In this document: positions 16,115-25,619 of the stretch, piece by piece
Layout of the letters: each line of letters begins with the position of its first letter
Numbering within the stretch: the stretch's first letter is position 1
Origin: Chitinophaga pinensis
Lineage (GTDB): Bacteria > Bacteroidota > Bacteroidia > UBA7662
DNA: 64,000 nucleotides
Assembly: GCA_945874665.1 (NCBI GenBank)
Contig: CAMCHJ010000007.1
Span: 1-64,000, forward strand
Direction of reading: 5' to 3'
Program-made: the position numbers and the translations under genes
Notes under the pieces: generated by a model
What the model saw: the letters and a program-made list of their open reading frames with translations, nothing else
Database searches by the model: none
Told to the model about the DNA's origin: nothing

Positions 16115-17301
16115 TTGCGGGGCTCAGGGCTAAAGTAAACGCAGCTTTTTCGCAAGAACTGTATGTTGATTTACTAGCGCGCCTGAGCCAAATACTTGGC
16201 GAACCCGTTGACTTTCGTGTGGCGGAGTCGCCCGTTTTTGTAGAGGCCTCATTGCGCGATCAATTGGTAACTGCATGCAATGACATTTGCGCGCAGCTGC
16301 TTACACCAGCATATTATGACGCCAGCACTGCCGCCATTCCACCGCACCAGTTTGTGCCAGGTAACGATGCCAAACCCACGGTAATGATCATCGACTTTGC
16401 GGTTTGCCAGCAGCCAGATGGCAGTTTGTACCCACAGGTAATTGAGCTCCAGGGCTTTCCTTCGCTTTTTTGCTACCAGAGCGTGTTGGGAGACCAATAC
16501 AGCACCATTTACGATTTACCCAGTAATTACAGTCCATACCTCAACGGCTACACCCAGCAGCGTTTTGTAGACCTGCTGCAACACTGGATCAAGGGCAAGC
16601 ACAAAGCCGAAAATGTAGTGCTGCTCGAATTGGAGCCCGAAAAACAAAAAACACGCGCCGATTTTCATGCCACTGAATTACTCACAGGTGTGCGCTCAGT
16701 TTGTTTGAGCCAAATAAAACGGCGAGGTAAACAGCTTTTTTATGAGAATGAAGGCGCTTTAGTCCCCATTTACCGCCTCTATAACCGCGTTATTTTTGAT
16801 GAGTTGGAGCAACGGCCGGAGCTCATTGGCGAATTCGACCTCACCCAAGAGGTAGCTGTAGAATGGGTATGCCATCCCAATTGGTATTTCCGCATGAGTA
16901 AGTACAGTTTGCCTTTCCTCAAAAGCCCTTTTGTACCCGAATCGCATTTTGTGCACCAACTCACCACCATCCCCAGCGATCTCGAAAATTGGGTACTCAA
17001 ACCCCTCTATTCCTTCGCCGGCGCTGGCGTATTGGTAGATGTAACCGCCGCGGATATCACCGCACTTGCCCATCCAGAGCACTATCTGCTCCAGCGAAAA
17101 GTTGAATATGCTGCCGTGCTCGAATCACCCGAAGCGCCCGTCAAAGTCGAAATCCGCATGATGGTCTTCCTCCCCGAAGGTGAAAAACAGCCACAAGTAA
17201 TCACCAACCTCGCCCGACTGAGTCGCGGCAAACTCATCGGCGTACGCTACAACAAAGACTTTAACTGGGTTGGCGGCAGCAGCGCCTTTTTTGAGCAGTA
17301 A
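16111..17301 (+). CDS. ATP-grasp-like ligase, partner of the amidotransferase
   Basis: 396-aa protein without a confident named family. It has a mid-region VIELQGFPSLFCYQ (acidic, resembling ATP-grasp metal-site strands), a block ALVPIYRLYNRVIFDEL reminiscent of circularly permuted ATP-grasp proteins, then WVLKPLYSFAGAGV (Lys plus glycine-rich loop) and VKVEIRMMVF near the end. The order, with the metal-site-like strand before the Lys/Gly loop, suggests a permuted ATP-grasp fold. Its start overlaps the amidotransferase stop (ATGA), so the two probably act in one reaction. No membrane segments or signal. Product unknown. Confidence 0.6.
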   Translation: MIAGLRAKVNAAFSQELYVDLLARLSQILGEPVDFRVAESPVFVEASLRDQLVTACNDICAQLLTPAYYDASTAAIPPHQFVPGNDAKPTVMIIDFAVCQQPDGSLYPQVIELQGFPSLFCYQSVLGDQYSTIYDLPSNYSPYLNGYTQQRFVDLLQHWIKGKHKAENVVLLELEPEKQKTRADFHATELLTGVRSVCLSQIKRRGKQLFYENEGALVPIYRLYNRVIFDELEQRPELIGEFDLTQEVAVEWVCHPNWYFRMSKYSLPFLKSPFVPESHFVHQLTTIPSDLENWVLKPLYSFAGAGVLVDVTAADITALAHPEHYLLQRKVEYAAVLESPEAPVKVEIRMMVFLPEGEKQPQVITNLARLSRGKLIGVRYNKDFNWVGGSSAFFEQ

Positions 17302-17325
17302 GCTGTTGCTCCTTTTTTCACTCCG

Positions 17326-17868
17326 CTACCGTATCCCCTGCTCCGGATACCGGCCCTTTACCGTGCGGAAATAGCCAATTATGTGCTCAAAATCGGCTTC
17401 CCGATGGCCAGTAGCGTAAAAAGGTGGATTTATCTGCACTTCCCTTTTGGCATAGTCAAAGCCTACCAGCACCATGGGCACTTGTGCACCTTGAGCGATG
17501 GCGTAAAAGCCCGTTTTTAGCTGAGGTACATATTCGCGGGTACCCTCTGGCGACAGCGCAAAAAAGAAATCGTCATGCTTATTAAAAAGCTCCACAATAA
17601 ACTGCACCGTGTTTTGCCGCTGCACTCGGTTCACCGGATGCCCACCCAACCAGCGAAACAACCAGCCAAAGGGTGGTTTAAACAAGGATTCTTTACCAAT
17701 ATACTGGATTTTAATGCCCAAAATGGCCCTCGAAAACACCCCTACTAAAAAATCCCAACTGCTGGTGTGCGGCGCAACCACCAAAAGGGCTTTACGTACT
17801 GGCGGCACTTCACCCACCACCTTCCAGCCCCAAAGCCTAAAAATGAAACTTGCGATAGCTTTGCGCAT
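17326..17868 (-). CDS. 1-acyl-sn-glycerol-3-phosphate acyltransferase-family protein (PlsC-like)
   Basis: 180-aa acyltransferase of phospholipid-type chemistry, probably membrane-associated. It has the catalytic HX4D motif in APHTSSWDF and the phosphate-binding PEGTRE. It is shorter than PlsC (~240 aa) and resembles the compact Bacteroidota glycerol acyltransferase group. TGATG overlap with the DUF502 gene upstream couples translation. The acyl acceptor cannot be read from sequence. Confidence 0.85.
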   Translation of the reverse strand: MRKAIASFIFRLWGWKVVGEVPPVRKALLVVAPHTSSWDFLVGVFSRAILGIKIQYIGKESLFKPPFGWLFRWLGGHPVNRVQRQNTVQFIVELFNKHDDFFFALSPEGTREYVPQLKTGFYAIAQGAQVPMVLVGFDYAKREVQINPPFYATGHREADFEHIIGYFRTVKGRYPEQGIR

Positions 17869-18434
17869 CAGTTAAAATGTGTTACTCCCCCCGAAACTAT
17901 AAACTTCATGTATTCGGTGGCATTAACATCCACTTTTTTGACAGCTTCTGCCGCCACAACGAAAATATTCCCCGAAAAATTATAAGAATGCGGCAGGTAA
18001 ACAGCCACAAAGCCGGGATAACCGAGCTGCGACAAATCCTCCTGCGTTAAAAAGCCAGGCTTAAAAGTACCATCGCTGAGCTTCACCATCACAGGTTGGT
18101 TAAACTTGCGTTTATCGCCCACAAATGCTTCCATCAAATCTTTAATAGACGTATAAATGAGTTTGATAAATGGCGCGCGGGTAAGTAGCTTTTCAATAAA
18201 CGAGAGGATGGGTCCGATTAACAAGCCGCTACCCACAAAGCCCACCAAGGTAATGCCGGCAAGGGTAATGAGTAACCCGAGGCCAGGAATACTTAAATCA
18301 AGCCAGCCGTCGAGGGTGGTAATAACCCAATAAACAACATAACCTGTAATGGCCAAAGGACTCATGAGGAGAAGTCCGTTCATGAAATATTTCAACAGCC
18401 GCAAGCTGATGCTCTTAAAAGTAGGTTGCTCCAT
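17868..18434 (-). CDS. DUF502-family membrane protein
   Basis: 188 aa with two strong N-terminal transmembrane segments (LLLMSPLAITGYVVYWVI, about 21-38, and LGLLITLAGITLVGFVGSGLLIG), followed by a soluble domain containing LVSGGV-like ending (FIVSGGVTHFN) and VAVYLPHSYNFSGNIFVV. This pattern matches DUF502, conserved bacterial inner-membrane proteins of unknown function. First gene of a two-gene operon with the acyltransferase. Its -7 box ends 4 nt before the ATG, so the mRNA may be leaderless. Confidence 0.85.
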   Translation of the reverse strand: MEQPTFKSISLRLLKYFMNGLLLMSPLAITGYVVYWVITTLDGWLDLSIPGLGLLITLAGITLVGFVGSGLLIGPILSFIEKLLTRAPFIKLIYTSIKDLMEAFVGDKRKFNQPVMVKLSDGTFKPGFLTQEDLSQLGYPGFVAVYLPHSYNFSGNIFVVAAEAVKKVDVNATEYMKFIVSGGVTHFN

Positions 18435-18438
18435 ATTG

Positions 18439-18446
18439 CAAAATTA
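18439..18446 (-). promoter_or_regulatory. -7 element TAATTTTG, 4 nt before the DUF502 ATG
   Basis: Minus strand reads TAATTTTG-CAAT-ATG. Full match to TAnnTTTG; transcription would begin at or next to the start codon. Confidence 0.65.
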
Positions 18447-18788
18447 CAAAAGCTGTGGTTATAAACAGCCTTTCGCAGCAGCAGCCATCCTGACCTACCC
18501 TCTTTAACCACATCAGGCATACAGTTTATACCAATTCAGCTGTACAGCTACAGATTTAGGTCATACCGTGGAAAAGAAGCATCCATGCTACCTGGCTCCC
18601 AGCACCCTTGCTTGTTGAGCCAACACCTCCGGAGCAATCCACATGGCACAAATCACTGCTCACACATCGCGTTGAAATATGTAAAAATCGGAAAATTGGT
18701 TTCAAAATGAGCTGAAATTGCGCTTTATTTGCTTGTAAACCGTGTGCAGCAGCAGCCAAAGCTCTTGTGCGCTTAATCAATTCGACCC
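18447..18788. other. Divergent intergenic region, no gene seen
   Basis: 342 nt between the DUF502 operon and the phosphohexomutase. The 80-codon minus-strand ORF at 18556-18798 has no family features and runs into the next gene, so I leave it out. TCAATTCG-ACCC-ATG before 18789 may be a weak -7 box at the same 4-nt spacing. Confidence 0.4.
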
Positions 18789-20522
18789 ATGCTATCACTC
18801 GACCCTACTATACAACAACGCGTTAACACTTGGCTCCAAGGCAATTACGATGCCGAAACCAAAACCGCTGTGCAGGCACTACTCAACCAAGGCGACAAAG
18901 AAGCCGTGAACGATGCCTTTTACCGCGATTTAGAATTTGGTACCGGCGGTCTCCGCGGCATCATGGGCGTGGGCACCAATCGGGTTAACAAATACACTTT
19001 AGGAGCAGCCACACAAGGACTCAGCAATTATTTGCGCAAGCAATTTCCAGATCAAAAAATACAGGTCGCCATTGCCCACGACTGTCGCAACAACGCCATT
19101 CCCTTTGCTCAAATTGTGGCGGATGTGTTTTCGGCTAACGGCATTCATGTGCATTTTTTCGATGGTTTAAGGCCTACGCCTGAACTCAGCTTCGCCATCC
19201 GCCAGTTGGGTTGCCAGAGCGGAGTCATGCTCACCGCATCCCACAACCCGCGCGAATACAGCGGTTATAAGGCGTATTGGAACGATGGTGGACAGATCAT
19301 TGCCCCGCACGACAAAAACATCATCACCGAAGTGCTGGCCATTCAGTCGGTCGACCAAATCAACTTCACCGCCAATCCCGCCCTCATCCAAATAATTGGG
19401 CCGGAGATGGACCAGCTGTTTATTGACACCGTTTGTGCTGTGAGCTTGGAGCCTGAGGCCATCCGCCAGCAACACGACCTCAAAATTGTGTATTCGCCCA
19501 TCCATGGCACCGGCGTCGACATTGTGCCGCGCGCCCTGCGCCAGCTCGGCTTCAGCAATGTTAACCTTGTGGAAGAGCAGTGTGTGGTCGACGGCAATTT
19601 CCCCACCGTGATCTACCCCAATCCCGAGGAGCACGAAGCCATGACCATGGCCTTAGCCAAAGCTGTGGCCATTGATGCCGATTTGGTGATGGCCACCGAT
19701 CCCGACGCCGACCGCGTTGGCATCGCCATTAAAGACGATAAAGGGCAATTTATTTTGCTTAACGGCAACCAAACCGGCACCCTGCTTTTTTACTACCTGC
19801 TCAACCAATGGGAGGCCAAAAACAAGCTAACTGGCAACGAATACATCATCAAAACGGTGGTAACCACCTACCTCATCGACAAAATTGCGGCTGACAAAGA
19901 TGTGGCCTGCTACAATACGCTTACGGGTTTCAAGTTTATTGGCGCACTCATGACCGAGTTGCAAGGCAAACAGACCTACATTGCAGGTTGTGAAGAAAGC
20001 TATGGCTATTTGGTGGGCGACCACGTGCGCGACAAAGACGCGGTGGTGGGCTGCACCATGATTGCTGAGATGTGTGCCTTTTACAAAAGCCAAAGCAAAT
20101 CGCTGTATGAGGTGCTGCTGGAGGTGTACCAGCAATATGGCCTGTATAAAGAAATACTGTTGTCGTTTACGAAGGCCGGCCAACGCGGCGCAGAAGAAAT
20201 ACAGGAACTCATGAATGGCTACCGTGCCAATCCGCCGCAGCAATTGGCTGGGATGCCGATTGTGCGGGTGAAAGACTATCAGTTGCAGCAAGAAAAAGAC
20301 CTGCGCACCGGGGCAGTTTACCCTATTGACCTGCCTAAGTCGAATGTAATGCAGTTCATAACAGCCAATGGCGGTATTATTTCGGCCCGGCCTTCTGGCA
20401 CAGAGCCCAAAATCAAATACTACATCAGCCTAAATACCGACCTACCCGCAGCCGCCCAGTATGCTCACAAGGTAGCCGAGTTGGATGCGGTTATTGTCAA
20501 GATCAAAGAAGCGTTGATTTAG
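18789..20522 (+). CDS. Phospho-sugar mutase (phosphoglucomutase/phosphomannomutase)
   Basis: Cytoplasmic alpha-D-phosphohexomutase, 577 aa, matching the long Firmicutes/Bacteroidota PgcA-like type. All four active-site loops are visible: phosphoserine loop MLTASHNPREYSG (about residue 149), metal loop TDPDADRVGIA, sugar-specificity loop GCEESYGYLVGDH and phosphate loop ARPSGTEPKIKYY. Interconverts hexose 1- and 6-phosphates for glycan precursor supply or glycogen metabolism. The peptidase gene follows after 24 nt and may be co-transcribed. Confidence 0.95.
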   Translation: MLSLDPTIQQRVNTWLQGNYDAETKTAVQALLNQGDKEAVNDAFYRDLEFGTGGLRGIMGVGTNRVNKYTLGAATQGLSNYLRKQFPDQKIQVAIAHDCRNNAIPFAQIVADVFSANGIHVHFFDGLRPTPELSFAIRQLGCQSGVMLTASHNPREYSGYKAYWNDGGQIIAPHDKNIITEVLAIQSVDQINFTANPALIQIIGPEMDQLFIDTVCAVSLEPEAIRQQHDLKIVYSPIHGTGVDIVPRALRQLGFSNVNLVEEQCVVDGNFPTVIYPNPEEHEAMTMALAKAVAIDADLVMATDPDADRVGIAIKDDKGQFILLNGNQTGTLLFYYLLNQWEAKNKLTGNEYIIKTVVTTYLIDKIAADKDVACYNTLTGFKFIGALMTELQGKQTYIAGCEESYGYLVGDHVRDKDAVVGCTMIAEMCAFYKSQSKSLYEVLLEVYQQYGLYKEILLSFTKAGQRGAEEIQELMNGYRANPPQQLAGMPIVRVKDYQLQQEKDLRTGAVYPIDLPKSNVMQFITANGGIISARPSGTEPKIKYYISLNTDLPAAAQYAHKVAELDAVIVKIKEALI

Positions 20523-20546
20523 GGAATCCATTATCCAAAGCTACCC

Positions 20547-22910
20547 ATGACCCAGCTCCTTCGCGCCCTCGTTTTCATACCATTGAGTTTGATGCTGCCC
20601 ATTTTTGGGCATGGGCAAGCCACAACCGCACCGCTGCAACTCGAAACCATCATGCGCGGACCCGAATTCATAGGCCATTTGCCCGAAAACCCACGCTGGT
20701 CGGCCGGCGGCAGGGTGCTCTATTTCGACTGGCAGCGCGATAGCATGCGCAGTGCGCAACCCCACGGCTACACACTGAGCAACGGTAGAACATGGCTGTT
20801 AAACGATCAAGAAAACCGACTTTTACCCAGTAGTGAGCCCGTTTACACCCGCGACCGAAGTAAAAGTGTATACAGCAGCCAGGGCGACCTATTTTTAGCC
20901 AACCACCGCAACGGCGCTACTCAGCAAATTACCAATACATTGGCAAGCGAGCGCTTGCAGGGCTTCAGTGCCGATGAGCAATATGTACTGTTTGAACTCG
21001 ACAACAACCTCTATAGCTGGAGTGTGGCCAATGGCAGCATCCGCCAGCATAGCCATTTTAAAAGTGGCACCGAAACCAGCTCGCCCAAGCCCAGTACCCA
21101 AGCTGCTTGGCTCGAGCGCGACCAATTAGAGCTGTTTGAAGTACTGCGGGAGCGCAAGAACAAAATCGATAGCAGCAAAGCCCTGGCCGAGCGTCTGGCT
21201 GCCAAACGCCCCAAAGCCATCTACACCGGCAAAAACCGCTTGAGCAGCCAACGGTTGAGTCCTGATATGCGCTTTGTACACTACCAATTGTACCCCGCCA
21301 GCGACGAAACTGCCACTGTGGTGCCCGATTATGTGACCGAAAGCGGCTACACCGATCCGCGCCGCGCCCGCAGCAAAGTGGGCGGCGAGCCCAAAGGCGG
21401 CCAATATTGGTTGTACGACACCCAGCGCGACACAGCCTACCAGCTCGATTTTAAACAGCTCCCGGGCATCTACCAAAAGCCCGCTTACCTCCGCGAATAT
21501 CTAACTGCCGGCCAAACTTGGGTGGATACTACCACTCAGCCCCGCGAACTGCGCTTTTTACCGCCTGTTTTTAGTCCCAACGGCCAGCAAATCCTCCTCG
21601 ACATCCGCGCCATCGACAACAAAGACCGCTGGCTGGTGCTCGTCGATGCTGCCACTGGTAAGCTCCAAACCATCCTCCGCGAGCGCAACGAAGCTTGGCT
21701 TGGCGGTCCCGCTGCTGCATTCGCCAGCAAAGGCTTTATCGACAACCAACACCTTTGGTACCTCAGCGAAAAAACAGGTTACAGTCATTTGTACTTGTAT
21801 GAGCTCCCTTCCCAAAAAACCACCGCCCTCAGCAGCGGCAACTTCGAGGTTTTGCAGGTGCAACTCAGCAACGACCAACAATATTTTTATCTGCACGCCA
21901 ATAAAACCGGTCCCTACGAGCAGCATTTCTACCGACTCCGTATCGCAAACCAAAGTTGGACGGCCCTCACTAGCCAAAAAGGCAAGCATGAAGTGGTGCT
22001 TTCGCCCGACGAAACCCAGATGGCCATCCTCTTTTCGGCCAGCAACCAGCCCACGGAGCTGTTCTTAGCACCCACCAAAGCGCCTCAAAACCGCCAACAG
22101 CTTACCCAAAGCACCACTGAGGACTTCCGTGCGCACCCTTGGCGCCAACCTGAGATTGTGCGTTTTATCGCAGCCGACAGTGCCCAAGTGCCAGCCCGAC
22201 TTTATAAGCCTACCAACAGCAACGGCGCGGCCATTATTTTTGTCCACGGCGCCGGCTACCTTCAAAACGTGCACCACTGGTGGAGTCAGTACTACCGCGA
22301 ATACATGTTCCACCACCTGCTTAGCGATATGGGCTACACCGTGCTCGACATTGATTACCGCGGTTCAGCAGGCTACGGAGGCGATTGGCGTACTGCTATT
22401 TACAGGCACATGGGCGGCAAAGACCTCAGCGATCAGGTAGATGGCGCCCGCTATCTGGTGCAGCAGCATGGCATCGACGCACAGCGCATAGGCATTTACG
22501 GCGGATCGTATGGCGGCTTCATCACCCTCATGGCACTCACCACCCAACCTGGCGTATTTGCCAGTGGTGCGGCACTCCGCAGCGTAGCCGATTGGGCACA
22601 TTACAACCAAGGTTACACCAGCAACATCCTCAATTTGCCGCATACCGACTCGCTTGCCTACCGCCGCAGTTCGCCCATTTACCATGCTCAGGGCCTGCAA
22701 GGTGAGCTGCTGATGTTGCACGGCATGGTCGACATGAACGTGCATTTCCAAGACGTGGTGCGTTTTAGTCAACGGCTCATTGAGCTGCGCAAAGACCGTT
22801 GGGAACTGGCTGTTTTTCCTTTAGAAGACCATGGCTTTGTAGAAAGCAGCAGCTGGATCGACGAATACAAACGCATCCTAAGGCTGTTTGAGCGCAGTCT
22901 AAAACCATAA
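20547..22910 (+). CDS. Secreted prolyl oligopeptidase-family S9 peptidase (DPP-IV-like)
   Basis: 787 aa with an N-terminal signal peptide (LLRALVFIPLSLMLPIFGHGQ), a DPP-IV-type beta-propeller (about residues 40-520) and a C-terminal alpha/beta hydrolase. Catalytic Ser654 lies in YGGSYGGFITL, the Asp in HGMVDMNVHF and the His in PLEDHGF. The family cleaves X-Pro or related dipeptides from peptides in the periplasm. Followed 98 nt later by another secreted protease gene, so this is a small peptide-degradation block. Confidence 0.92.
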   Translation: MTQLLRALVFIPLSLMLPIFGHGQATTAPLQLETIMRGPEFIGHLPENPRWSAGGRVLYFDWQRDSMRSAQPHGYTLSNGRTWLLNDQENRLLPSSEPVYTRDRSKSVYSSQGDLFLANHRNGATQQITNTLASERLQGFSADEQYVLFELDNNLYSWSVANGSIRQHSHFKSGTETSSPKPSTQAAWLERDQLELFEVLRERKNKIDSSKALAERLAAKRPKAIYTGKNRLSSQRLSPDMRFVHYQLYPASDETATVVPDYVTESGYTDPRRARSKVGGEPKGGQYWLYDTQRDTAYQLDFKQLPGIYQKPAYLREYLTAGQTWVDTTTQPRELRFLPPVFSPNGQQILLDIRAIDNKDRWLVLVDAATGKLQTILRERNEAWLGGPAAAFASKGFIDNQHLWYLSEKTGYSHLYLYELPSQKTTALSSGNFEVLQVQLSNDQQYFYLHANKTGPYEQHFYRLRIANQSWTALTSQKGKHEVVLSPDETQMAILFSASNQPTELFLAPTKAPQNRQQLTQSTTEDFRAHPWRQPEIVRFIAADSAQVPARLYKPTNSNGAAIIFVHGAGYLQNVHHWWSQYYREYMFHHLLSDMGYTVLDIDYRGSAGYGGDWRTAIYRHMGGKDLSDQVDGARYLVQQHGIDAQRIGIYGGSYGGFITLMALTTQPGVFASGAALRSVADWAHYNQGYTSNILNLPHTDSLAYRRSSPIYHAQGLQGELLMLHGMVDMNVHFQDVVRFSQRLIELRKDRWELAVFPLEDHGFVESSSWIDEYKRILRLFERSLKP

Positions 22911-23008
22911 AAGATGCAAACTTTGAGGATTTCTATATAAAATTCGTCGCTAAAGCTCCCCCCAATACCTTCTTTTGCTACCTTAGAAAATTGTATCAAC
23001 ATCAAAAT

Positions 23009-25498
23009 ATGAAAAAACACATACTCACCTTGCTTGCTGCCGCACTTTGTCTTTTCTCGGTAGAAGCTGCTTCAGCTCAGTTTGGCAAGAAGAAAAAGAA
23101 AAAAACGCCTCCGCCAGCCGCACAAACGGCCACACCCCCGGCTAAAAAAGAAGGCCCACAGCCTTACGCCAAAGTCATTACCGAAAAAGCTGAAACCGAC
23201 GAAGGCCTCTTCAAAGTCCATAAAGTAGATCTAAAATACTTCTATGAAATCCCCGATTCGCTGCTCGGTCGCGAAATGTTGCTCGTATCGCGCATCGCCA
23301 AAACCGCTACCGGCATTGGTTTTGGTGGCGAAACTGCCAATACCGATGTGGTGCGTTGGGTACGTGTAAACAACACCCTTCATCTCAAACTGGTATCGCA
23401 TAGCATCACCGCTGCCGACTCGCTGCCCATTTACCAAGCCGTAGTAAGCTCCAATTTCGAGCCCATACTGCACTCTTTTCCGGTGAAAGCCTATGGCAAA
23501 GACTCGAATATGGTGGTAGAAGTCAGCGAATTTTTCGAAAAAGACATCAAAGCCATCGGTTTTCCAAGCGGCATGCGACAGTCATACAAAATACAGCGCC
23601 TCGATGAAAGCCGCTCGTACATCGACCGCATCAGCAGTTACCCCATCAACATCGAAACGCGTTCGGTGAAGACCTACGTGGCCTCCGAACCGCCGACCAA
23701 CAAAGCTTCCGAAACCATCACTGTGGAAATGAGCAATTCAATGGTTTTGCTTCCGAAAGAGCCCATGCGCCGCCGTTACGACGACCCGCGCGTAGGTTGG
23801 TTTTCGCGTTCGCAGGTAGATTATGGTTTGGAAGAGCAAAAAACAGCTTCGCGCACCTACCTCGACCGCTGGCGTTTGGAGGTGAAGGATGAAGATGTAG
23901 AGAAATTCAAAGCCGGCGAGCTCGTAGAGCCCAAAAAGCAAATTGTGTATTACATCGATCCTGCTACACCTGTAAAATGGCGTCCTTACCTCAAGCAAGG
24001 GGTCGAAGATTGGCAGAAGGCCTTTGAAGCAGCTGGTTTTAAGAACGCCATTGTGTGTTTAGAGCCACCAACGCCGGAGGAAGACCCAGAGTGGAGTCCT
24101 GAAGACGCCCGCATTTCGGTGATTCGCTACCTCGCTTCGCCTATTCCCAACGCCAATGGACCACACATCAGTGATCCGCGTTCGGGCGAAATCATCGAAT
24201 CCGATATCAATTGGTACCATAACGTGATGACTTTGCTGCACAACTGGTTCTTCATCCAAACCGCAGCCATCAATCCAGAGGCACGCGGCGTGGAGTTCAA
24301 AGAAGAAGTGATGGGGCGCCTCATCCGTTTTGTATCGTCGCACGAGGTGGGTCATACCCTCGGGTTGCCGCACAACATGGGTTCGAGCGTGGCCTACCCT
24401 GTTGACTCATTGCGCTCAGCTAGCTTTACACAGCAATTTGGCACCGCACCCTCGATCATGGACTATGCTCGCTTTAATTACGTGGCCCAGCCTGTTGATG
24501 TGGGAGTGAGTTTGATGCCAGATATTGGTCCATACGACAAATACAGCATCATGTGGGGCTACAAGCCCATCCTCGAGGCGGCTACGCCAGAAGACGAAAA
24601 GCCGATACTCGATAAGTGGATCCTCGAGCGAGCTGGTGACCCCGTGTACCGTTTTGGTGCACAGCAGTCGGGCGTAATTGACCCCAGCTCACAAACCGAA
24701 GACCTCGGCGCCGATGCCGTGAAAGCCAGTCTGTACGGCATTGCCAATATGAAGCGCGTGATGCCTAACCTGATGGCTTGGACTTCGGAAACTGGCAAAG
24801 ATTACGAAGAGCTTGAGAAAATGTATGGTGAATTGATTGGTCAGTTTAACCGCTATGCCGGTCATGTAACAGCCAACATCGGTGGCATCCACAAATACAC
24901 CAAAACCAGCGACCAAGCCGGTGCCGTGTTTAGTCACGTTTCCAAAGCCCATCAACAAAAGTGTATGAAGTACCTCAATGAGCAAATTTTTACCACGCCA
25001 ACCTGGTTACTCGACACAGCTATTTTCGCCCGCATCGATTTTACAGGTGCGGTGGAAAAAGTGAGGAGCATGCAGGTGCGTACTTTAAACGACCTGTACG
25101 ACTTTGGTCGTTTGGCCCGCACCATTGAAAACGAGGCCATCAACGGTGAGCAAGCTTACAAGCTCACGAGCTTGTTCGACGACAGTCGCAAAGGCATCTG
25201 GAAAGAACTCAGCACCGCTGGTAAATCAGATACCTATCGCCGTAACCTACAAAAGGCACACATTGAGCGTTTGGAATACCTCCTCAAAAACGAGCCGCCT
25301 AGCATTCCTGCCGAATACCGCCGCTGGATCAAGCGTACCGATGTAAAGGCCAGCCAAAGCGACATTCGTTCGGCGGCCAAAGCACAACTACGTATTTTGC
25401 AGCGCGAGCTGAAAATAGCAGGCAGCACCGATCCGCTAACGAAAGCGCATTATGAAGATTGCCTTGATCGCATTACGCAAATCCTAGATCCCAGGTAA
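23009..25498 (+). CDS. Secreted zinc-dependent metalloprotease (DUF5117/DUF4953 type)
   Basis: 829 aa from the ATG at 23009 (MKKHILTLLAAALCLFSVEAASAQF signal peptide); the track's TTG at 22991 adds six residues before the signal and is rejected. After a KKKKKK/Pro-rich linker comes a DUF5117-like N-terminal domain, then the metzincin-type zinc site SSHEVGHTLGLPHN (His445, HExxHxxGxxH), SIMDYARFNYVAQ (Met-turn-like) and a helical C-terminal region. Bacteroidota carry such proteins in multiple copies. Probably periplasmic or cell-surface; no T9SS tail seen. Ends at a strong terminator. Confidence 0.9.
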   Translation: MKKHILTLLAAALCLFSVEAASAQFGKKKKKKTPPPAAQTATPPAKKEGPQPYAKVITEKAETDEGLFKVHKVDLKYFYEIPDSLLGREMLLVSRIAKTATGIGFGGETANTDVVRWVRVNNTLHLKLVSHSITAADSLPIYQAVVSSNFEPILHSFPVKAYGKDSNMVVEVSEFFEKDIKAIGFPSGMRQSYKIQRLDESRSYIDRISSYPINIETRSVKTYVASEPPTNKASETITVEMSNSMVLLPKEPMRRRYDDPRVGWFSRSQVDYGLEEQKTASRTYLDRWRLEVKDEDVEKFKAGELVEPKKQIVYYIDPATPVKWRPYLKQGVEDWQKAFEAAGFKNAIVCLEPPTPEEDPEWSPEDARISVIRYLASPIPNANGPHISDPRSGEIIESDINWYHNVMTLLHNWFFIQTAAINPEARGVEFKEEVMGRLIRFVSSHEVGHTLGLPHNMGSSVAYPVDSLRSASFTQQFGTAPSIMDYARFNYVAQPVDVGVSLMPDIGPYDKYSIMWGYKPILEAATPEDEKPILDKWILERAGDPVYRFGAQQSGVIDPSSQTEDLGADAVKASLYGIANMKRVMPNLMAWTSETGKDYEELEKMYGELIGQFNRYAGHVTANIGGIHKYTKTSDQAGAVFSHVSKAHQQKCMKYLNEQIFTTPTWLLDTAIFARIDFTGAVEKVRSMQVRTLNDLYDFGRLARTIENEAINGEQAYKLTSLFDDSRKGIWKELSTAGKSDTYRRNLQKAHIERLEYLLKNEPPSIPAEYRRWIKRTDVKASQSDIRSAAKAQLRILQRELKIAGSTDPLTKAHYEDCLDRITQILDPR

Positions 25499-25514
25499 AG
25501 AAATGCCCTGAATC

Positions 25515-25556
25515 AAATGCCCCCAAGAGCCAACTGCTTTTGGGGGCATTTTTGTT
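25515..25556 (+). terminator. Strong Rho-independent terminator
   Basis: AATGCCCCCAA-N13-TTGGGGGCATT followed by TTTTG, 17 nt after the metalloprotease stop. The best hairpin of the window. Confidence 0.9.
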
Positions 25557-25619
25557 ATCTCAAAAATATAGGAACCCCGTGAAATGAGGCAGCTGCTTAA
25601 TTAGATAAAAGCAAAGGGA

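Noticed and set aside
18556-18798. 80-codon minus-strand ORF in the intergenic region
   Set aside because: No family resemblance, unusual Ala/Ser/Cys composition, and its start overlaps the phosphohexomutase start.
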